A stretch of 56,564 nucleotides of DNA from Clostridiales bacterium (GCA_021205455.1 JAJPXL010000126.1:1-56564), one strand, 5' to 3'; shown: positions 10,783 through 19,614, numbered from the stretch's first letter. Notes: generated by a model not told the origin, from the letters alone. A program made the numbers and translations.

Positions 10783-13011
10783 ATGGAGAATACGGAGCTG
10801 GAGCAGCTGGAGGGTACAGTCTCCGCCGTGATTTTTCAGAACCAGGAGAACGGCTACTCCGTGCTGCGGCTCAAGCCCGGCCGCGGGGAGGCGGTGACGG
10901 TGGTGGGCATCCTGCCGGGGGTCTGCACCGGGATGCACCTGCTGCTGGAGGGCAGCTGGCAGAGCCACCCCAGCTATGGCCGCCAGTTCCGGGCGGAGCG
11001 TGGGGAGCAGCAGCTCCCCACCGAAACGGACGCCATCCTGGCCTACCTCTCCGCCGGAGTCGTCAAGGGCATCGGCCCCAAGCTGGCCCAGGCGCTGGTC
11101 AGCGCCTTCGGCACCCAAACCTTTGAGGTGCTGGAGTCTCAGCCGGAAAAGCTGGCGGAGATCAAGGGGCTCTCCCTAAAAAAAGCCCGGGCCATCCAGG
11201 CGGAGTTCCTGCAAAAGGCGGGGATGCGCACTCTGCTGGAGTTCCTGTCTCAGCACGCCCTGCCCGCCGGGCTGGCCCTGCCCCTGTGGCACGACTACGG
11301 GCCAAAGGCCATTGAGATGGTACAGAGCGACCCCTACCTTCTGGTGGACCCGGAGTGGGGGGTGCGGTTTGCCGACGCCGACCGCCTGGCCGCCCAGCTG
11401 GGCATACAGGCGGACGACCCCCAGCGGGTGGAGGCGGGCATCCTCTACACCCTGACCCACAACCTGGACGTGGGCCATGTGTTCCTGCCCAAGGATAAGC
11501 TGCTGCCGGTGGCCGCTCGGCTGCTCCGCAGCAGCGAGGGCACGCCCTCCCTGGAGACGCTGGAGGAGGCTTTGGACGCTTTGCAGCTGCGAAACGAAAT
11601 CGTCATTGATGAGGTCGCCGGCCTGACCGCTGTCTACCGTTCTGACCTCTATGAGGACGAGTGCTACATCGCCCTGCGCCTCAGGGAGATGCTGGGCCGG
11701 GAGCTGCTGCCCCCTGACAACGTGGAGGAGCTGATCGACCGGGTGGAGCAGCGGCAGCACCTGACCTACGCCCCCCAGCAGCGGGAGGCGGTGCGCCTGG
11801 CGGCCCGGAGCCAGGTCATGCTGCTCACCGGCGGCCCCGGCACCGGCAAAACCACCTCCCTCCGGGGGATTTTGGGCCTCTTTGAGGCCACCGGCGTGAA
11901 AACCGACCTGGCCGCCCCCACCGGACGGGCCGCCAAGCGGCTCAGCGACCTGTGCGGCGTAGAGGCCACCACCATCCACCGCCTGCTGGGGGCGGGATAC
12001 GACCCGGCCAGCGGACAGCTGGCCTTCTCCAAGGACGAGGACGACCCGCTGGAGGCGGACGCGGTCATTGTAGATGAGATGTCCATGGTGGACATCCCCC
12101 TGATGGCCTCCCTGCTGCGGGCGCTGAAGGGGGACTGCCGCCTGGTGCTGGTGGGCGACCCGGACCAGCTCCCAAGTGTGGGGCCGGGGCAGCTCTTTGA
12201 CCATCTGATCCGCTCCGGCAAGATCCCGTTAGTGCGGCTGACGGAAATCTTCCGCCAGGCCCGGGAATCCGCCATCGTGATGAACGCCCACGCGGTGGAC
12301 CAGGGGGAGTGCCCCGACCTCCACAACCGGGGGAAGGACTTCTTCTTCCTCCGCAGGCCGGACCCGGAGCAGGCGGTGGAGACCATCGTGGACCTGTGCG
12401 TCCGGCGGCTGCCCCAGAATATGGGGATTCCCGCCGACCAGATTCAGGTCCTCTCCCCCACCCGAAAGTACATCGCCGGAACGGGCAACCTGAATGTGGC
12501 GCTCCAGGCGGCGCTGAATCCCCCGGGGGCGGACAAGCGGGAGAAGCAGTACGGCGGCTTCACCTTCCGGGAGGGGGACCGGGTCATGCAGATTCGGAAC
12601 AATTACGACATCATGTGGCGGGAGCGCCAGGGCAGCAAGGGCGGCATGGGCATTTTCAACGGGGACATCGGCGTGATTGAATCCATCGGCAGCCGCACCG
12701 AGCTGATGACCATCAACTTTGAGGGCCGGATAGTGGACTATACCTCCGATATGCTGTCCGAGCTGGAACCGGCCTATGCCATGACAGTGCATAAGGCCCA
12801 GGGCAGCGAGTATCGGGCGGTCATTCTGGCCGCTGTCAACGGCGCGCCCAAGCTGCTGACCCGGGGCGTCCTCTACACCGCCATCACCCGGGCCAAGGAC
12901 CTGCTCATCATCGTGGGGGAGGATGGCGTCATCGCCAAGATGGTGGCCAACGACCGACAGACCCGCCGGTACAGCGGCCTCCGGGCCAGGCTGATGGCGG
13001 AGGACGCCTGA
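10783..13011 (+). CDS. recD2: RecD2-type ATP-dependent 5'-3' DNA helicase
   Basis: A 742-residue SF1B helicase of the RecD2 class found in organisms without RecBC partners for it. After an N-terminal OB-like part and a helix-hairpin-helix region (about 85-190, with GIGPKLAQAL) come Walker A LTGGPGTGKTTSL near residue 349, Walker B VDEMSMVDI near 430, the GDPDQLPSVGPG motif near 462 and the C-terminal UvrD-like AMTVHKAQGSEY near 670. I chose the ATG at 10783, since AGGATGGTGA sits 5 bp upstream; the ATG at 10771 would add MVNA only and lies too close to any ribosome site. It probably acts in DNA repair and fits the uvrBA neighbourhood. Confidence 0.94.
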   Translation: MENTELEQLEGTVSAVIFQNQENGYSVLRLKPGRGEAVTVVGILPGVCTGMHLLLEGSWQSHPSYGRQFRAERGEQQLPTETDAILAYLSAGVVKGIGPKLAQALVSAFGTQTFEVLESQPEKLAEIKGLSLKKARAIQAEFLQKAGMRTLLEFLSQHALPAGLALPLWHDYGPKAIEMVQSDPYLLVDPEWGVRFADADRLAAQLGIQADDPQRVEAGILYTLTHNLDVGHVFLPKDKLLPVAARLLRSSEGTPSLETLEEALDALQLRNEIVIDEVAGLTAVYRSDLYEDECYIALRLREMLGRELLPPDNVEELIDRVEQRQHLTYAPQQREAVRLAARSQVMLLTGGPGTGKTTSLRGILGLFEATGVKTDLAAPTGRAAKRLSDLCGVEATTIHRLLGAGYDPASGQLAFSKDEDDPLEADAVIVDEMSMVDIPLMASLLRALKGDCRLVLVGDPDQLPSVGPGQLFDHLIRSGKIPLVRLTEIFRQARESAIVMNAHAVDQGECPDLHNRGKDFFFLRRPDPEQAVETIVDLCVRRLPQNMGIPADQIQVLSPTRKYIAGTGNLNVALQAALNPPGADKREKQYGGFTFREGDRVMQIRNNYDIMWRERQGSKGGMGIFNGDIGVIESIGSRTELMTINFEGRIVDYTSDMLSELEPAYAMTVHKAQGSEYRAVILAAVNGAPKLLTRGVLYTAITRAKDLLIIVGEDGVIAKMVANDRQTRRYSGLRARLMAEDA

Positions 13012-13095
13012 ACAAACGCGATTCCCCACCGGGGCCTGCGGTTTTGCAGCCTCCGGTAAGCGATACCAAAGAGAACCACTGCGGGAGGTGCTATT

Positions 13096-13410
13096 ATGAC
13101 AGAAGAAGAACATCAGCAGCTGCACGAGGCGGGCGTCGCCCACAAGCACGAACACACCAGCACCAAGGCGGTGCTGAACCGGCTCTCCCGGGCCATCGGC
13201 CATTTGGAGCACGTCCGGCAGATGGTGGAGGACGGGGAGGACTGCTCTGCGGTGCTGATTCAGCTGGCCGCCGTCCGCTCCGCCCTGACCAGCACCAGCC
13301 GGGTGATTTTGAAGGACCACATCGACCACTGCATCGTGGACGCTGTGGAGGAGGGCAATATGCAGGCCATCGAGGATTTGGAGAAGGCCATCGACCAGTT
13401 TATGAAATAG
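13096..13410 (+). CDS. csoR: Metal-sensing repressor of the CsoR/RcnR/FrmR family
   Basis: A 104-residue all-helical DNA-binding protein. The metal ligands of CsoR are visible as Cys50, His75 and Cys79, with the family spacing C-x24-H-x3-C, which points to Cu(I). An additional N-terminal His cluster (HKHEH, residues 16-20) is unusual and could bind metal or be disordered. AGGAGGTGCT precedes the ATG. No copA or copZ lies nearby: the next gene is an MBL-fold hydrolase with its own promoter, so the target is unclear. FrmR-like (formaldehyde) sensing is less likely because His75 and Cys79 are kept. Confidence 0.85.
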   Translation: MTEEEHQQLHEAGVAHKHEHTSTKAVLNRLSRAIGHLEHVRQMVEDGEDCSAVLIQLAAVRSALTSTSRVILKDHIDHCIVDAVEEGNMQAIEDLEKAIDQFMK

Positions 13411-13445
13411 CCGCCTTTTCCCGCGCTCCATTTTTCAGAAACAGC

Positions 13446-13474
13446 TTGCAGTCTCCGGAAAATCCGTGTAGAAT
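13446..13474 (+). promoter_or_regulatory. Promoter of the MBL-fold hydrolase gene
   Basis: TTGCAG (13446-13451), 17 bp, TAGAAT (13469-13474), followed by an AT-rich start region and GGAGGTAG before the gene. Confidence 0.62.
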
Positions 13475-13519
13475 GGAATTATACATTACATAATAAGGTG
13501 ATTTTCTGGAGGTAGCAGC

Positions 13520-14572
13520 ATGAGCAATCAATCGAAGCAGCCCGGTTTTATGAAGGAGCGGCGCCGCATCCCGGAGGAGCAGCGGTGCCGTCAGAATCTC
13601 CCCCTCCCCTCCCAGGTGCAGACCAATCGGGTCTATCAGTCGGAGCCCATCTCCGAAACCTGCTGGGCCTATATGAAGCTCCTGCGGGAGCGGGACAAGA
13701 CGAAAACGGTCTATGACATCGACCCCTATGTGGAGGTCTATCAGTTCCGCGAGAACATCTACGGCTTCCTGATGGAAAGTCTGGACGGCATGGGTGATGT
13801 CTGGATGTATCTGGTGGTGGGGCCGGAGCGGGCAATGCTGGTGGACACCGGCTTCGGCCTCGGCAACCTGAAGGGGCTGTGCGACAAACTCACCGGCGGC
13901 AAGGCGCTCTATGTGGTCAACACCCACTGCCATTTCGACCACGCCTACGGCAATTCCCAGTTTGACCGCATCTACTGCCACGAGTACGAGGTGCCCAGTA
14001 TGCAGGCCCTGGACGAACATCTGTGGGATTACCTCTTTGAGGAGGGCACCGGCCGCTGCATCTGGACGGAATTTGACCGGTCTGACCTGATTGGCTTCCG
14101 GCCCTATGAAATCGTGGGCTGCCCGGACGGGTACACCTTCGACCTGGGCGGCGGACACGAGGTGGAGCTGGTTCACCTGGGGGGCCACACCCCCGGCCAC
14201 GCCGGTTATCTGGACAAGAAGGACAAGGTGTTCTTCGCCGGTGACGACATCGTCAGTATGCGGGTGGGCGTCGGCAGCGGCAGGCCCGACGCGCCCTATA
14301 GCGAGTACGCCTCTGTGGCGACCATGGGGGCCGCCATGCAGCGCCTGGCCGCCCGGATGGACGAGTTTGACCATGTGTTCAGCGGGCACTTCATCACCGA
14401 CTTGGAGAATGTGGCCGTTCAGCACATGGCGGACGCCTGCGCGCGGGCCCTGACCGACCCGGAGCACGGCTGGGTCAGCCGGGAGGAAACCCCTCGCGGC
14501 ATCCAGTACCAGACGTATGTGGAGGGCCTGGGCACCCTGGCCTACAGTGACCGCACTTTGGGGAACCGCTGA
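13520..14572 (+). CDS. MBL-fold metallo-hydrolase
   Basis: A 350-residue metallo-beta-lactamase-fold protein. The metal motif THCHFDHAYG is near residue 134, a following His lies in LGGHTPGHAGY near 223, an Asp in FFAGDDIVS near 240, and a late His in FSGHFITD near 290, so a binuclear metal site can form. The first about 85 residues precede the fold and are unlike classical glyoxalase II or lactonases. No signal peptide is visible, so it should act in the cytosol. The substrate is unknown. It ends 38 bp before a strong bidirectional terminator and converges on the glucokinase gene. Confidence 0.85.
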   Translation: MSNQSKQPGFMKERRRIPEEQRCRQNLPLPSQVQTNRVYQSEPISETCWAYMKLLRERDKTKTVYDIDPYVEVYQFRENIYGFLMESLDGMGDVWMYLVVGPERAMLVDTGFGLGNLKGLCDKLTGGKALYVVNTHCHFDHAYGNSQFDRIYCHEYEVPSMQALDEHLWDYLFEEGTGRCIWTEFDRSDLIGFRPYEIVGCPDGYTFDLGGGHEVELVHLGGHTPGHAGYLDKKDKVFFAGDDIVSMRVGVGSGRPDAPYSEYASVATMGAAMQRLAARMDEFDHVFSGHFITDLENVAVQHMADACARALTDPEHGWVSREETPRGIQYQTYVEGLGTLAYSDRTLGNR

Positions 14573-14602
14573 ACAAACGCTGCGTTTTCACACTTTCCTT
14601 CC

Positions 14603-14650
14603 AAAAAACACGGGAGGAACGCCCTGCATAGGCGTTCCTCCCGCTTTTTT
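14603..14650. terminator. Bidirectional intrinsic terminator
   Basis: Perfect 13-bp arms CGGGAGGAACGCC / GGCGTTCCTCCCG (14611-14623, 14631-14643) with a 7-nt loop, T6 on the right and A6 on the left. It serves the MBL gene (+) and the glucokinase gene (-). Confidence 0.92.
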
Positions 14651-14688
14651 ACGTTTATAATAGGTACCAGTTCAAACGGCCATCTGAA

Positions 14689-15630
14689 TTACAGAATCAA
14701 CCGGGCACAGCCGTAGATTCCGGCGTCGTTCCCCAGTTCGGCCACCACCACCGGGGTAGACTTGGAGACGTGGAAGGCGTACCGCTCGAAATACTTCACG
14801 ATGGCGTCGATCAGGACGGCCCCGGCCCGGCTCATGCCGCCGCCGATGACATAGACCTCCGGGTCCATGGTCACGCCCACGGCGCTCATGGCCCGGCCCA
14901 GATACTCGCCGCAGCGGTCCACGATGCTCAGGGCCACTTCGTCCCCCTCGCGGGCGGCGTCGCAGATTTCCTTGGCGGAGAAGTCCTCCATCTCCCGGAG
15001 CATGGAGGGGCTTTCCGACGCCTCCAGCATCAGCTTGCCCATCCGCACAATGCCCGTGGCGGAGGCGTACTGCTCCAGGCAGCCATAGTTGCCGCAGGCG
15101 CAGGGCACCGTCTCCGACGGGTTGACGCACATATGGCCCACCTCGCCGCCGGCGCCGTTGCTGCCGGCCACGATTTTGCCGTTCATCACAATGCCGCCGC
15201 CGACGCCGGTGCCCAGGGTGAACATGGCGATGCTGTCATGGCCCTTGCCGCCGCCCATCCACATTTCACCCAGGGCGGCCACGTTGGCGTCGTTGCCGCA
15301 GGCCACGTTGGGGATGGTGGGCAGCAGTTCGTTCATCCGGTCCACCACGTTGAAGATGCCCCAGCCCAGGTTGACGCATTTGTACACCGTGCCGTCCTCG
15401 CTCACCGGGCCGGGCTCGTCGATGCCGATCCCCTTGACCTCGTAAGTAGGAATGTTCTGCTCCTTCATCTTCAGGGTGACGGCTTTGGCGATGTCCGGCA
15501 GGATGTTCACGCCGTCCAGCTCGGTGCGGGTGGGGATCTCCCACTTCTCCAGCAGGGTGCCATCCGTCTTAAACAGACCCATCTTAATCGTTGTTCCGCC
15601 AATGTCCACGCCAAAGGCATACGTTCTCAT
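14689..15630 (-). CDS. glcK: ROK family glucokinase
   Basis: A 313-residue sugar kinase, most likely phosphorylating free glucose to glucose-6-phosphate in the cytosol. The ATP-binding phosphate loop VDIGGTTIKMG is near residue 9, and the ROK zinc motif CACGNYGCLEQYAS is near 177, with a ligand His in GHMCVNPS before it. MFTLGTGVGGGIVMNG near 138 is the second conserved phosphate-binding block. AAAGGAG precedes the ATG. The length fits GlcK (315-325). Other ROK kinases (N-acetylmannosamine, fructose) share these motifs, so glucose specificity is by resemblance only. Lone gene with its own promoter. Confidence 0.88.
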   Translation of the reverse strand: MRTYAFGVDIGGTTIKMGLFKTDGTLLEKWEIPTRTELDGVNILPDIAKAVTLKMKEQNIPTYEVKGIGIDEPGPVSEDGTVYKCVNLGWGIFNVVDRMNELLPTIPNVACGNDANVAALGEMWMGGGKGHDSIAMFTLGTGVGGGIVMNGKIVAGSNGAGGEVGHMCVNPSETVPCACGNYGCLEQYASATGIVRMGKLMLEASESPSMLREMEDFSAKEICDAAREGDEVALSIVDRCGEYLGRAMSAVGVTMDPEVYVIGGGMSRAGAVLIDAIVKYFERYAFHVSKSTPVVVAELGNDAGIYGCARLIL

Positions 15631-15661
15631 TCGCGATGCACTCCTTTGTCAAATTTTAGTA

Positions 15662-15720
15662 CGCCGTAACGGCGCTACAAAGCTAGCTTTTATTATACAG
15701 GATGTGGAGCCGTTTTTCCA
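15662..15720 (-). promoter_or_regulatory. Promoter region of glcK with two short palindromes
   Basis: Minus strand -10 TATAAT (15692-15697) with a weak -35 TGGAAA (15715-15720), 17-bp spacer. Between the start point and the ribosome site lie the palindromes AAGCTAGCTT (15680-15689) and CGCCGT-A-ACGGCG (15662-15674), possible operator or leader-hairpin elements. Confidence 0.55.
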
Positions 15721-15809
15721 GCCCCAATCTTCTAAAACAGCGTTATTTTTAAAATTTCTACGTTTCCAGCGGAGGGATGCCCAAAAGCATAGGTTCCCCT
15801 CCGCAACGG

Positions 15810-15838
15810 TTGCCTTTTGGGTCGAAACGGGGTATAAT
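15810..15838 (+). promoter_or_regulatory. Promoter of the M18 aminopeptidase gene
   Basis: TTGCCT (15810-15815), 17 bp, TATAAT (15833-15838). ACAAGGAGG follows before the ATG at 15878. Confidence 0.75.
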
Positions 15839-15877
15839 GGGCGCTGACGGAAATCTTGCATACAAGGAGGACCTTTT

Positions 15878-17185
15878 ATGTCAACTAATCTCCCCTGTCT
15901 CGACGCCGCCCAACGGCTGCTCACCTGGATCGGGGATTCCCCCACCCCATTTCATACCGTGCTGACCGCACAGAAGGCGCTGGACGAGGCCGGGTTTACC
16001 CCGCTGCACTTCTCCGACCGGTGGCAGCTGGACTACGGGAAGCGTTACTACGTCCCCGTTCACGACTCTACCCTGATTGCCTTTACCATCGGCTCCGCCA
16101 TGGCGGACTCCGGCAATCTGCGGCTGGCCCTGGCCCACACCGACTATCCCTGCTTCCGGGTGAAGCCCAGCCCGGAGCTGTACGGGGGCGGCTGCGGCAA
16201 GCTGAATGTGGAGGGCTACGGCGGGATGCTCCGCTACTCCTGGCTGGATAGGCCCCTGTCCATCGCGGGCAAGGTGGCATTGAAGGGGAAAGACCCCTTC
16301 CACCCCCGGCGGGTCTTTGTGGACTTTGGCCGCCCGGTGGCCACCATCCCCAGCCTGGCCATTCATCTGAACCGCAGCGCCAATGACGACCTGCACCTGA
16401 GCCTGCAAAAGGATATGCTCCCCATCGTGGATGTGCTGGAGCAGGCTCTGGGCGGGGAAGCCTTCTTCCGGAAGGCCCTGGCCGAGGAGTGCGGCGCGGC
16501 GCCGGAGGACATTCTGGATTACGAGCTGTACGTCTACCAGTGCGAGCAGGGCTGTCTGGTGGGTCTGGAGGAGACCATGCTGTCCTCCCCCCGGCTGGAC
16601 AACCAGACCTCTGCGGAAGCCTGCATTTACGGCCTGACCCACGCCCAACGGGCGCAGGGTATCAACCTGGCCGTCCTCTTTGACCATGAGGAGGTGGGCA
16701 GCCGCACCCGCCAGGGGGCGGCGGGCAGCGTCCTCCCCAACGTCATCGAGCGCATTTATGCCGCCTTCGGCCTGGGCCGGGAGGTCTACTTACGGGACAT
16801 GACCGACGGCTTCGCCCTGTCCCTGGACGTGGCCCATTGCAGCCACCCCAACTACCCGGAGAAGGCCGACCCCACCAACCGGGTGAGGATGAACGGCGGC
16901 GTCACCATCAAGCAGGCCGCCCGACAGTCCTATGTCGGCAGCTGCGAGTCCTCGGCGGTGGTGCAGGCCCTGTGCGCCCGGGAGGGTATCCCCTGTCAGA
17001 TTTTCGTGAACAACGCCGACATTCGGGGCGGGGCCACCCTGGGGTCCATCGCCGCCACCTACCTGCCCATGCAGGTGCAGGATGCGGGGGCCGCCATCGC
17101 CGCCATGCACTCCGCCCGGGAGCTGATGGGCGTGGAGGACCAATATCACCTGGAGCGGCTGGTCAAAGCCCTGTTCCAGGGATGA
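15878..17185 (+). CDS. apeB: M18 family aminopeptidase
   Basis: A 435-residue zinc aminopeptidase that removes N-terminal acidic and neutral residues from peptides in the cytosol. Binuclear-site residues of the M18 family are visible: the His in LALAHTDYPCFRVKPSP near residue 88, Glu-Glu in FDHEEVGSRT near 272, the Asp in SLDVAHCSHPNYPEK near 315 and a late His (about 400). There is no signal peptide. The length matches bacterial family members (about 430). It is monocistronic with a good promoter. Confidence 0.93.
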   Translation: MSTNLPCLDAAQRLLTWIGDSPTPFHTVLTAQKALDEAGFTPLHFSDRWQLDYGKRYYVPVHDSTLIAFTIGSAMADSGNLRLALAHTDYPCFRVKPSPELYGGGCGKLNVEGYGGMLRYSWLDRPLSIAGKVALKGKDPFHPRRVFVDFGRPVATIPSLAIHLNRSANDDLHLSLQKDMLPIVDVLEQALGGEAFFRKALAEECGAAPEDILDYELYVYQCEQGCLVGLEETMLSSPRLDNQTSAEACIYGLTHAQRAQGINLAVLFDHEEVGSRTRQGAAGSVLPNVIERIYAAFGLGREVYLRDMTDGFALSLDVAHCSHPNYPEKADPTNRVRMNGGVTIKQAARQSYVGSCESSAVVQALCAREGIPCQIFVNNADIRGGATLGSIAATYLPMQVQDAGAAIAAMHSARELMGVEDQYHLERLVKALFQG

Positions 17186-17264
17186 AGGTGGAGAAAGGGG
17201 CGGAAGTTCAGCGTCTTTCACGACAATTCTCACTTTTTGTCACAAAATATTCACAGTCTGCCCC

Positions 17265-17292
17265 TTGCATTTTTTCTCTGAAGGGATAAAAT
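17265..17292 (+). promoter_or_regulatory. Candidate promoter of the CobW gene pair
   Basis: TTGCAT (17265-17270), 16 bp, TAAAAT (17287-17292). The AT-rich stretch just upstream (17222-17257), with GACAA/TTGTC repeats, would be a natural place for a Fur/Zur-family site, but no recognised consensus was found. Confidence 0.5.
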
Positions 17293-17330
17293 AGGAGTAG
17301 AATTCATACTAAAAGGGAAGGGTTTTCACA

Positions 17331-18527
17331 ATGACAACCATTGATATTATCTCCGGCTTCCTGGGAGCCGGTAAAACCACGCTGATTAAAAAGCTGATCA
17401 ACGAAGCCTATGCAGGCCAGAAGCTGGTGCTGATTGAGAACGAATTTGGCGAGATCGGCATTGACGGCGGCTTCCTCCAGGACGCGGGCATTCAAATCAC
17501 GGAAATGAACGCGGGCTGCATCTGCTGCTCGCTGGTGGGCGACTTCTCCACCGCCCTGCGGGAGGTACTGGAGCAGTACCACCCCGACCGCATCCTGATC
17601 GAGCCCTCCGGCGTCGGCAAGCTGTCCGACGTGTCCACCGCCGTGGGCCGTGTGGCCGAGGAGACCGGCATGGTGCTGGGCAGCGCCGTCACCGTGGTCA
17701 ACGCCAAGCGGTGCAAGACCTATATGAAGAACTTTGGCGAGTTCTTCATTGACCAGGTGGCCCACGCAGGCACTATCATCCTGAGCCGCACCCAGGATAT
17801 GACGGAGGAGAAGCTGGCCGAGGTCACCGCCCTGCTGCGGGAGAAGAACCCGGAGGCCACCATCATCACCACCCCCTGGGACGAGCTGACCGGTGAGCAG
17901 ATGCTCTCCGCCATTGCCGGAGGCAACTCCCTGGCTGACGAGCTGATGCGTCAGCTCCACGCCGCCGACAACGGCGAGGACGAGGATGAGGACGAGTGCT
18001 GCCACCATCATCACCACCATGACGGGGATGAGGATGAGGGCGAGCATGAGCACCACCATCATCACGACGATGACGATGACGACGAGCACGAACATCACCA
18101 TCATCACGATGATGACGATGAGGACGAGCACGAGCATCACCATCATCACGATGATGACGACGAGGATGAGCACGAGCATCATCATCACGACCACGACGAG
18201 GGCGACACCTGCTCCTGCGGCCATCACCATCACCACCATCACGGCCACGATGCCGACGAGGTGTTCACCTCCTGGGGTATGGAGTCTCCCCGGAAGTTCA
18301 CCGAGGCGGAGATCCGCACCGCCCTGGAGGAGCTGGACACCGGCAAGTACGGCGCTGTCCTCCGGGCCAAGGGCATTGTGCCCGCCACCGACGGCGGCTG
18401 GATTCACTACGACTTTGTCCCCGGTGAAATCGACATCCGCCGGGGCGGCGCGGACTACACCGGCCGCCTGTGCGTTATCGGCTCTGACCTGAAGGAGGAC
18501 GACATCAAGGCCCTGTTCCAGCTGTAA
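17331..18527 (+). CDS. CobW/COG0523 GTPase with a long His/Asp-rich metal-binding tract
   Basis: A 398-residue G3E-family GTPase, a predicted metallochaperone or metal-insertion protein. The P-loop GFLGAGKTTLIKKL is at residue 9, the invariant metal motif GCICC near 63, and a C-terminal CobW domain spans about 310-398. Between the domains lies a low-complexity tract (about 215-305) of HHHHH and DDDD runs, including a 14-residue unit repeated about 3.5 times, and then CSCGHHHHHHHGH. This tract could buffer many Zn, Ni or Co ions. The next gene, 15 bp downstream, is a second CobW-type GTPase. The metal cannot be told from sequence; zinc is favoured by the partner's YcgQ-like domain. Confidence 0.9.
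   Translation: MTTIDIISGFLGAGKTTLIKKLINEAYAGQKLVLIENEFGEIGIDGGFLQDAGIQITEMNAGCICCSLVGDFSTALREVLEQYHPDRILIEPSGVGKLSDVSTAVGRVAEETGMVLGSAVTVVNAKRCKTYMKNFGEFFIDQVAHAGTIILSRTQDMTEEKLAEVTALLREKNPEATIITTPWDELTGEQMLSAIAGGNSLADELMRQLHAADNGEDEDEDECCHHHHHHDGDEDEGEHEHHHHHDDDDDDEHEHHHHHDDDDEDEHEHHHHHDDDDEDEHEHHHHDHDEGDTCSCGHHHHHHHGHDADEVFTSWGMESPRKFTEAEIRTALEELDTGKYGAVLRAKGIVPATDGGWIHYDFVPGEIDIRRGGADYTGRLCVIGSDLKEDDIKALFQL
18042..18206 (+). repeat. In-frame 42-bp tandem repeat coding the His/Asp tract
   Basis: About 3.5 copies of a 42-bp unit coding EHEHHHHH followed by DDDDxD (residues 238-292 of the CobW protein). Codons alternate between synonyms from copy to copy, so the array is held by protein selection rather than being a recent slippage. 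Confidence 0.85.
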
Positions 18528-18542
18528 AGTGAGGTGCCCGCT

Positions 18543-19487
18543 ATGCAAAACAATCCGATTCCTGTCTATCTGATTTGCGGTTTTTTGGATGCCGGTAAGA
18601 CCAACTTCATCCGCCCCATGCTGACCGGTGAGGACTTCACCAAGGGGGAGCGCACCCTGCTGCTCATCACCGAGGAGGGGGAGGAGGAGTACGACCCCGC
18701 CGAGCTGGGCAAATACAACGTATTCCCGGAGTGTGTTGACGAGGACGGCTTCAATCGGGAGAACCTGACCCGAATCTTCAACAAGTATAAGCCCACCCAG
18801 ATCGTCATGGAGTTTAACGGTATGTGGCAGCTGGCAGACACTCAGGATGCCTTCCCCCAGGACTGGGATCTGTACCAGATCGTCGCCATCATCGAGGCTC
18901 CCACCTTTGACTCCTACGCCAAGAATATGGCCAGCCTGATGATGGAGAAGCTGCGCTTCTCCGACCTGATCGTCTTTAACCGCTGCAACGACGCGCTGGC
19001 CAAGCTGCTGCGCCAGCGGAACATCAAGCTCCTGAACCGCCGGGCGGAAATCTATCTGGAGTACGACAGCGAGCGGATGGAGGAGTATGACGACGGCAGC
19101 GTCTGCCCCTTCGACCTGTCCACGCCGGTGCTGGATTTGTCCCTGGAGGACTACGGCTACTGGTATACCGACTGCATGGACCACCCCAACCGCTACGACG
19201 GCAAGACCGTCCGCTTCTCCGGCATGGTGGCCCAGAGCACGAAGTTCCCCCGGGGCTCCTACGCCGTGGGCCGGTTCGCCATGGTCTGCTGCGCCCAGGA
19301 TACCACCTTCCTGGGGATGCTGTGCTACGGCAGGGAGCAGAAGAACCTGAAGAACCGGGACTGGGTCACCGTCACCGCCAAGGTGCGCATCAAGAACCTG
19401 AAGGTGCTGGGCGGCGAAGGCCCCATCCTCTACACCACGGAGGTCAAACCGGCCACAGCGCCGCAGGACGCGCTGGTCTACTTCTGA
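18543..19487 (+). CDS. CobW-type GTPase fused to a YcgQ/DUF1980-like C-terminal domain
   Basis: A 314-residue protein. The N-terminal half is a G3E GTPase (P-loop GFLDAGKTNF near residue 11) but lacks the CxCC metal motif of its neighbour; the matching place reads PECVDEDGF. The C-terminal part (about 205-314) contains AVGRFAMVCCAQDTTFLG and WVTVTAKV, which resemble the C-terminal domain of YcgQ-type (TIGR03943/DUF1980) proteins. ATG 18543 is preferred over GTG 18534, since GAGGTG at 18531-18536 is its ribosome site. It forms a two-gene operon with the His-rich GTPase and probably works with it in metal allocation. The family resemblance of the C-terminus is from memory of conserved blocks. 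Confidence 0.78.
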   Translation: MQNNPIPVYLICGFLDAGKTNFIRPMLTGEDFTKGERTLLLITEEGEEEYDPAELGKYNVFPECVDEDGFNRENLTRIFNKYKPTQIVMEFNGMWQLADTQDAFPQDWDLYQIVAIIEAPTFDSYAKNMASLMMEKLRFSDLIVFNRCNDALAKLLRQRNIKLLNRRAEIYLEYDSERMEEYDDGSVCPFDLSTPVLDLSLEDYGYWYTDCMDHPNRYDGKTVRFSGMVAQSTKFPRGSYAVGRFAMVCCAQDTTFLGMLCYGREQKNLKNRDWVTVTAKVRIKNLKVLGGEGPILYTTEVKPATAPQDALVYF

Positions 19488-19508
19488 CACATGACGCCCC
19501 TTTTCACA

Positions 19509-19540
19509 GTGCGCTGCCCCACAGGCGGCGCACTTTTTTA
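19509..19540 (+). terminator. Intrinsic terminator after the CobW pair
   Basis: GTGCGCTGCC / GGCGGCGCAC arms (one G-T pair), 5-nt loop, then T6. Confidence 0.88.
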
Positions 19541-19585
19541 ATACTTTTCCGTTATTTTCTGCTAGAAGTTCTCCCTTCCTGCATA

Positions 19586-19614
19586 TTGACGAGATTGTTA
19601 AAAACTGTTAAAAT
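19586..19614 (+). promoter_or_regulatory. Promoter of rex with a possible Rex half-site
   Basis: TTGACG (19586-19591), 17 bp, TAAAAT (19609-19614). The spacer reads ATTGTTAAAAACTGTTAAAA, containing TTGTTAA, one half of the clostridial Rex box TTGTTAA-N4-TTAACAA; the second half is not matched and instead TGTTAAAA is repeated directly. Autoregulation is possible but weakly supported. Confidence 0.6.

Noticed and set aside
13096-14572. CsoR-like gene and MBL-fold gene as a persulfide-sensing (CstR-type) operon
   Set aside because: The sensor keeps His75 of the copper site, the MBL protein lacks a rhodanese domain, and it has its own promoter.
18001-18260. Short tandem repeats as a possible CRISPR or variable-number locus
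   Set aside because: The repeats are in frame, contiguous without spacers and code a metal-binding tract inside a GTPase.
17304-19490. Minus-strand frame with runs of Val/Met opposite the CobW genes
   Set aside because: The Val/Met runs are the complement of the GAT/CAC His-Asp repeat; no start signal, and the sense genes are well supported.
19586-19614. A full Rex operator in the rex promoter
   Set aside because: Only one half-site (TTGTTAA) matches; the other half is a direct repeat rather than the inverted one.
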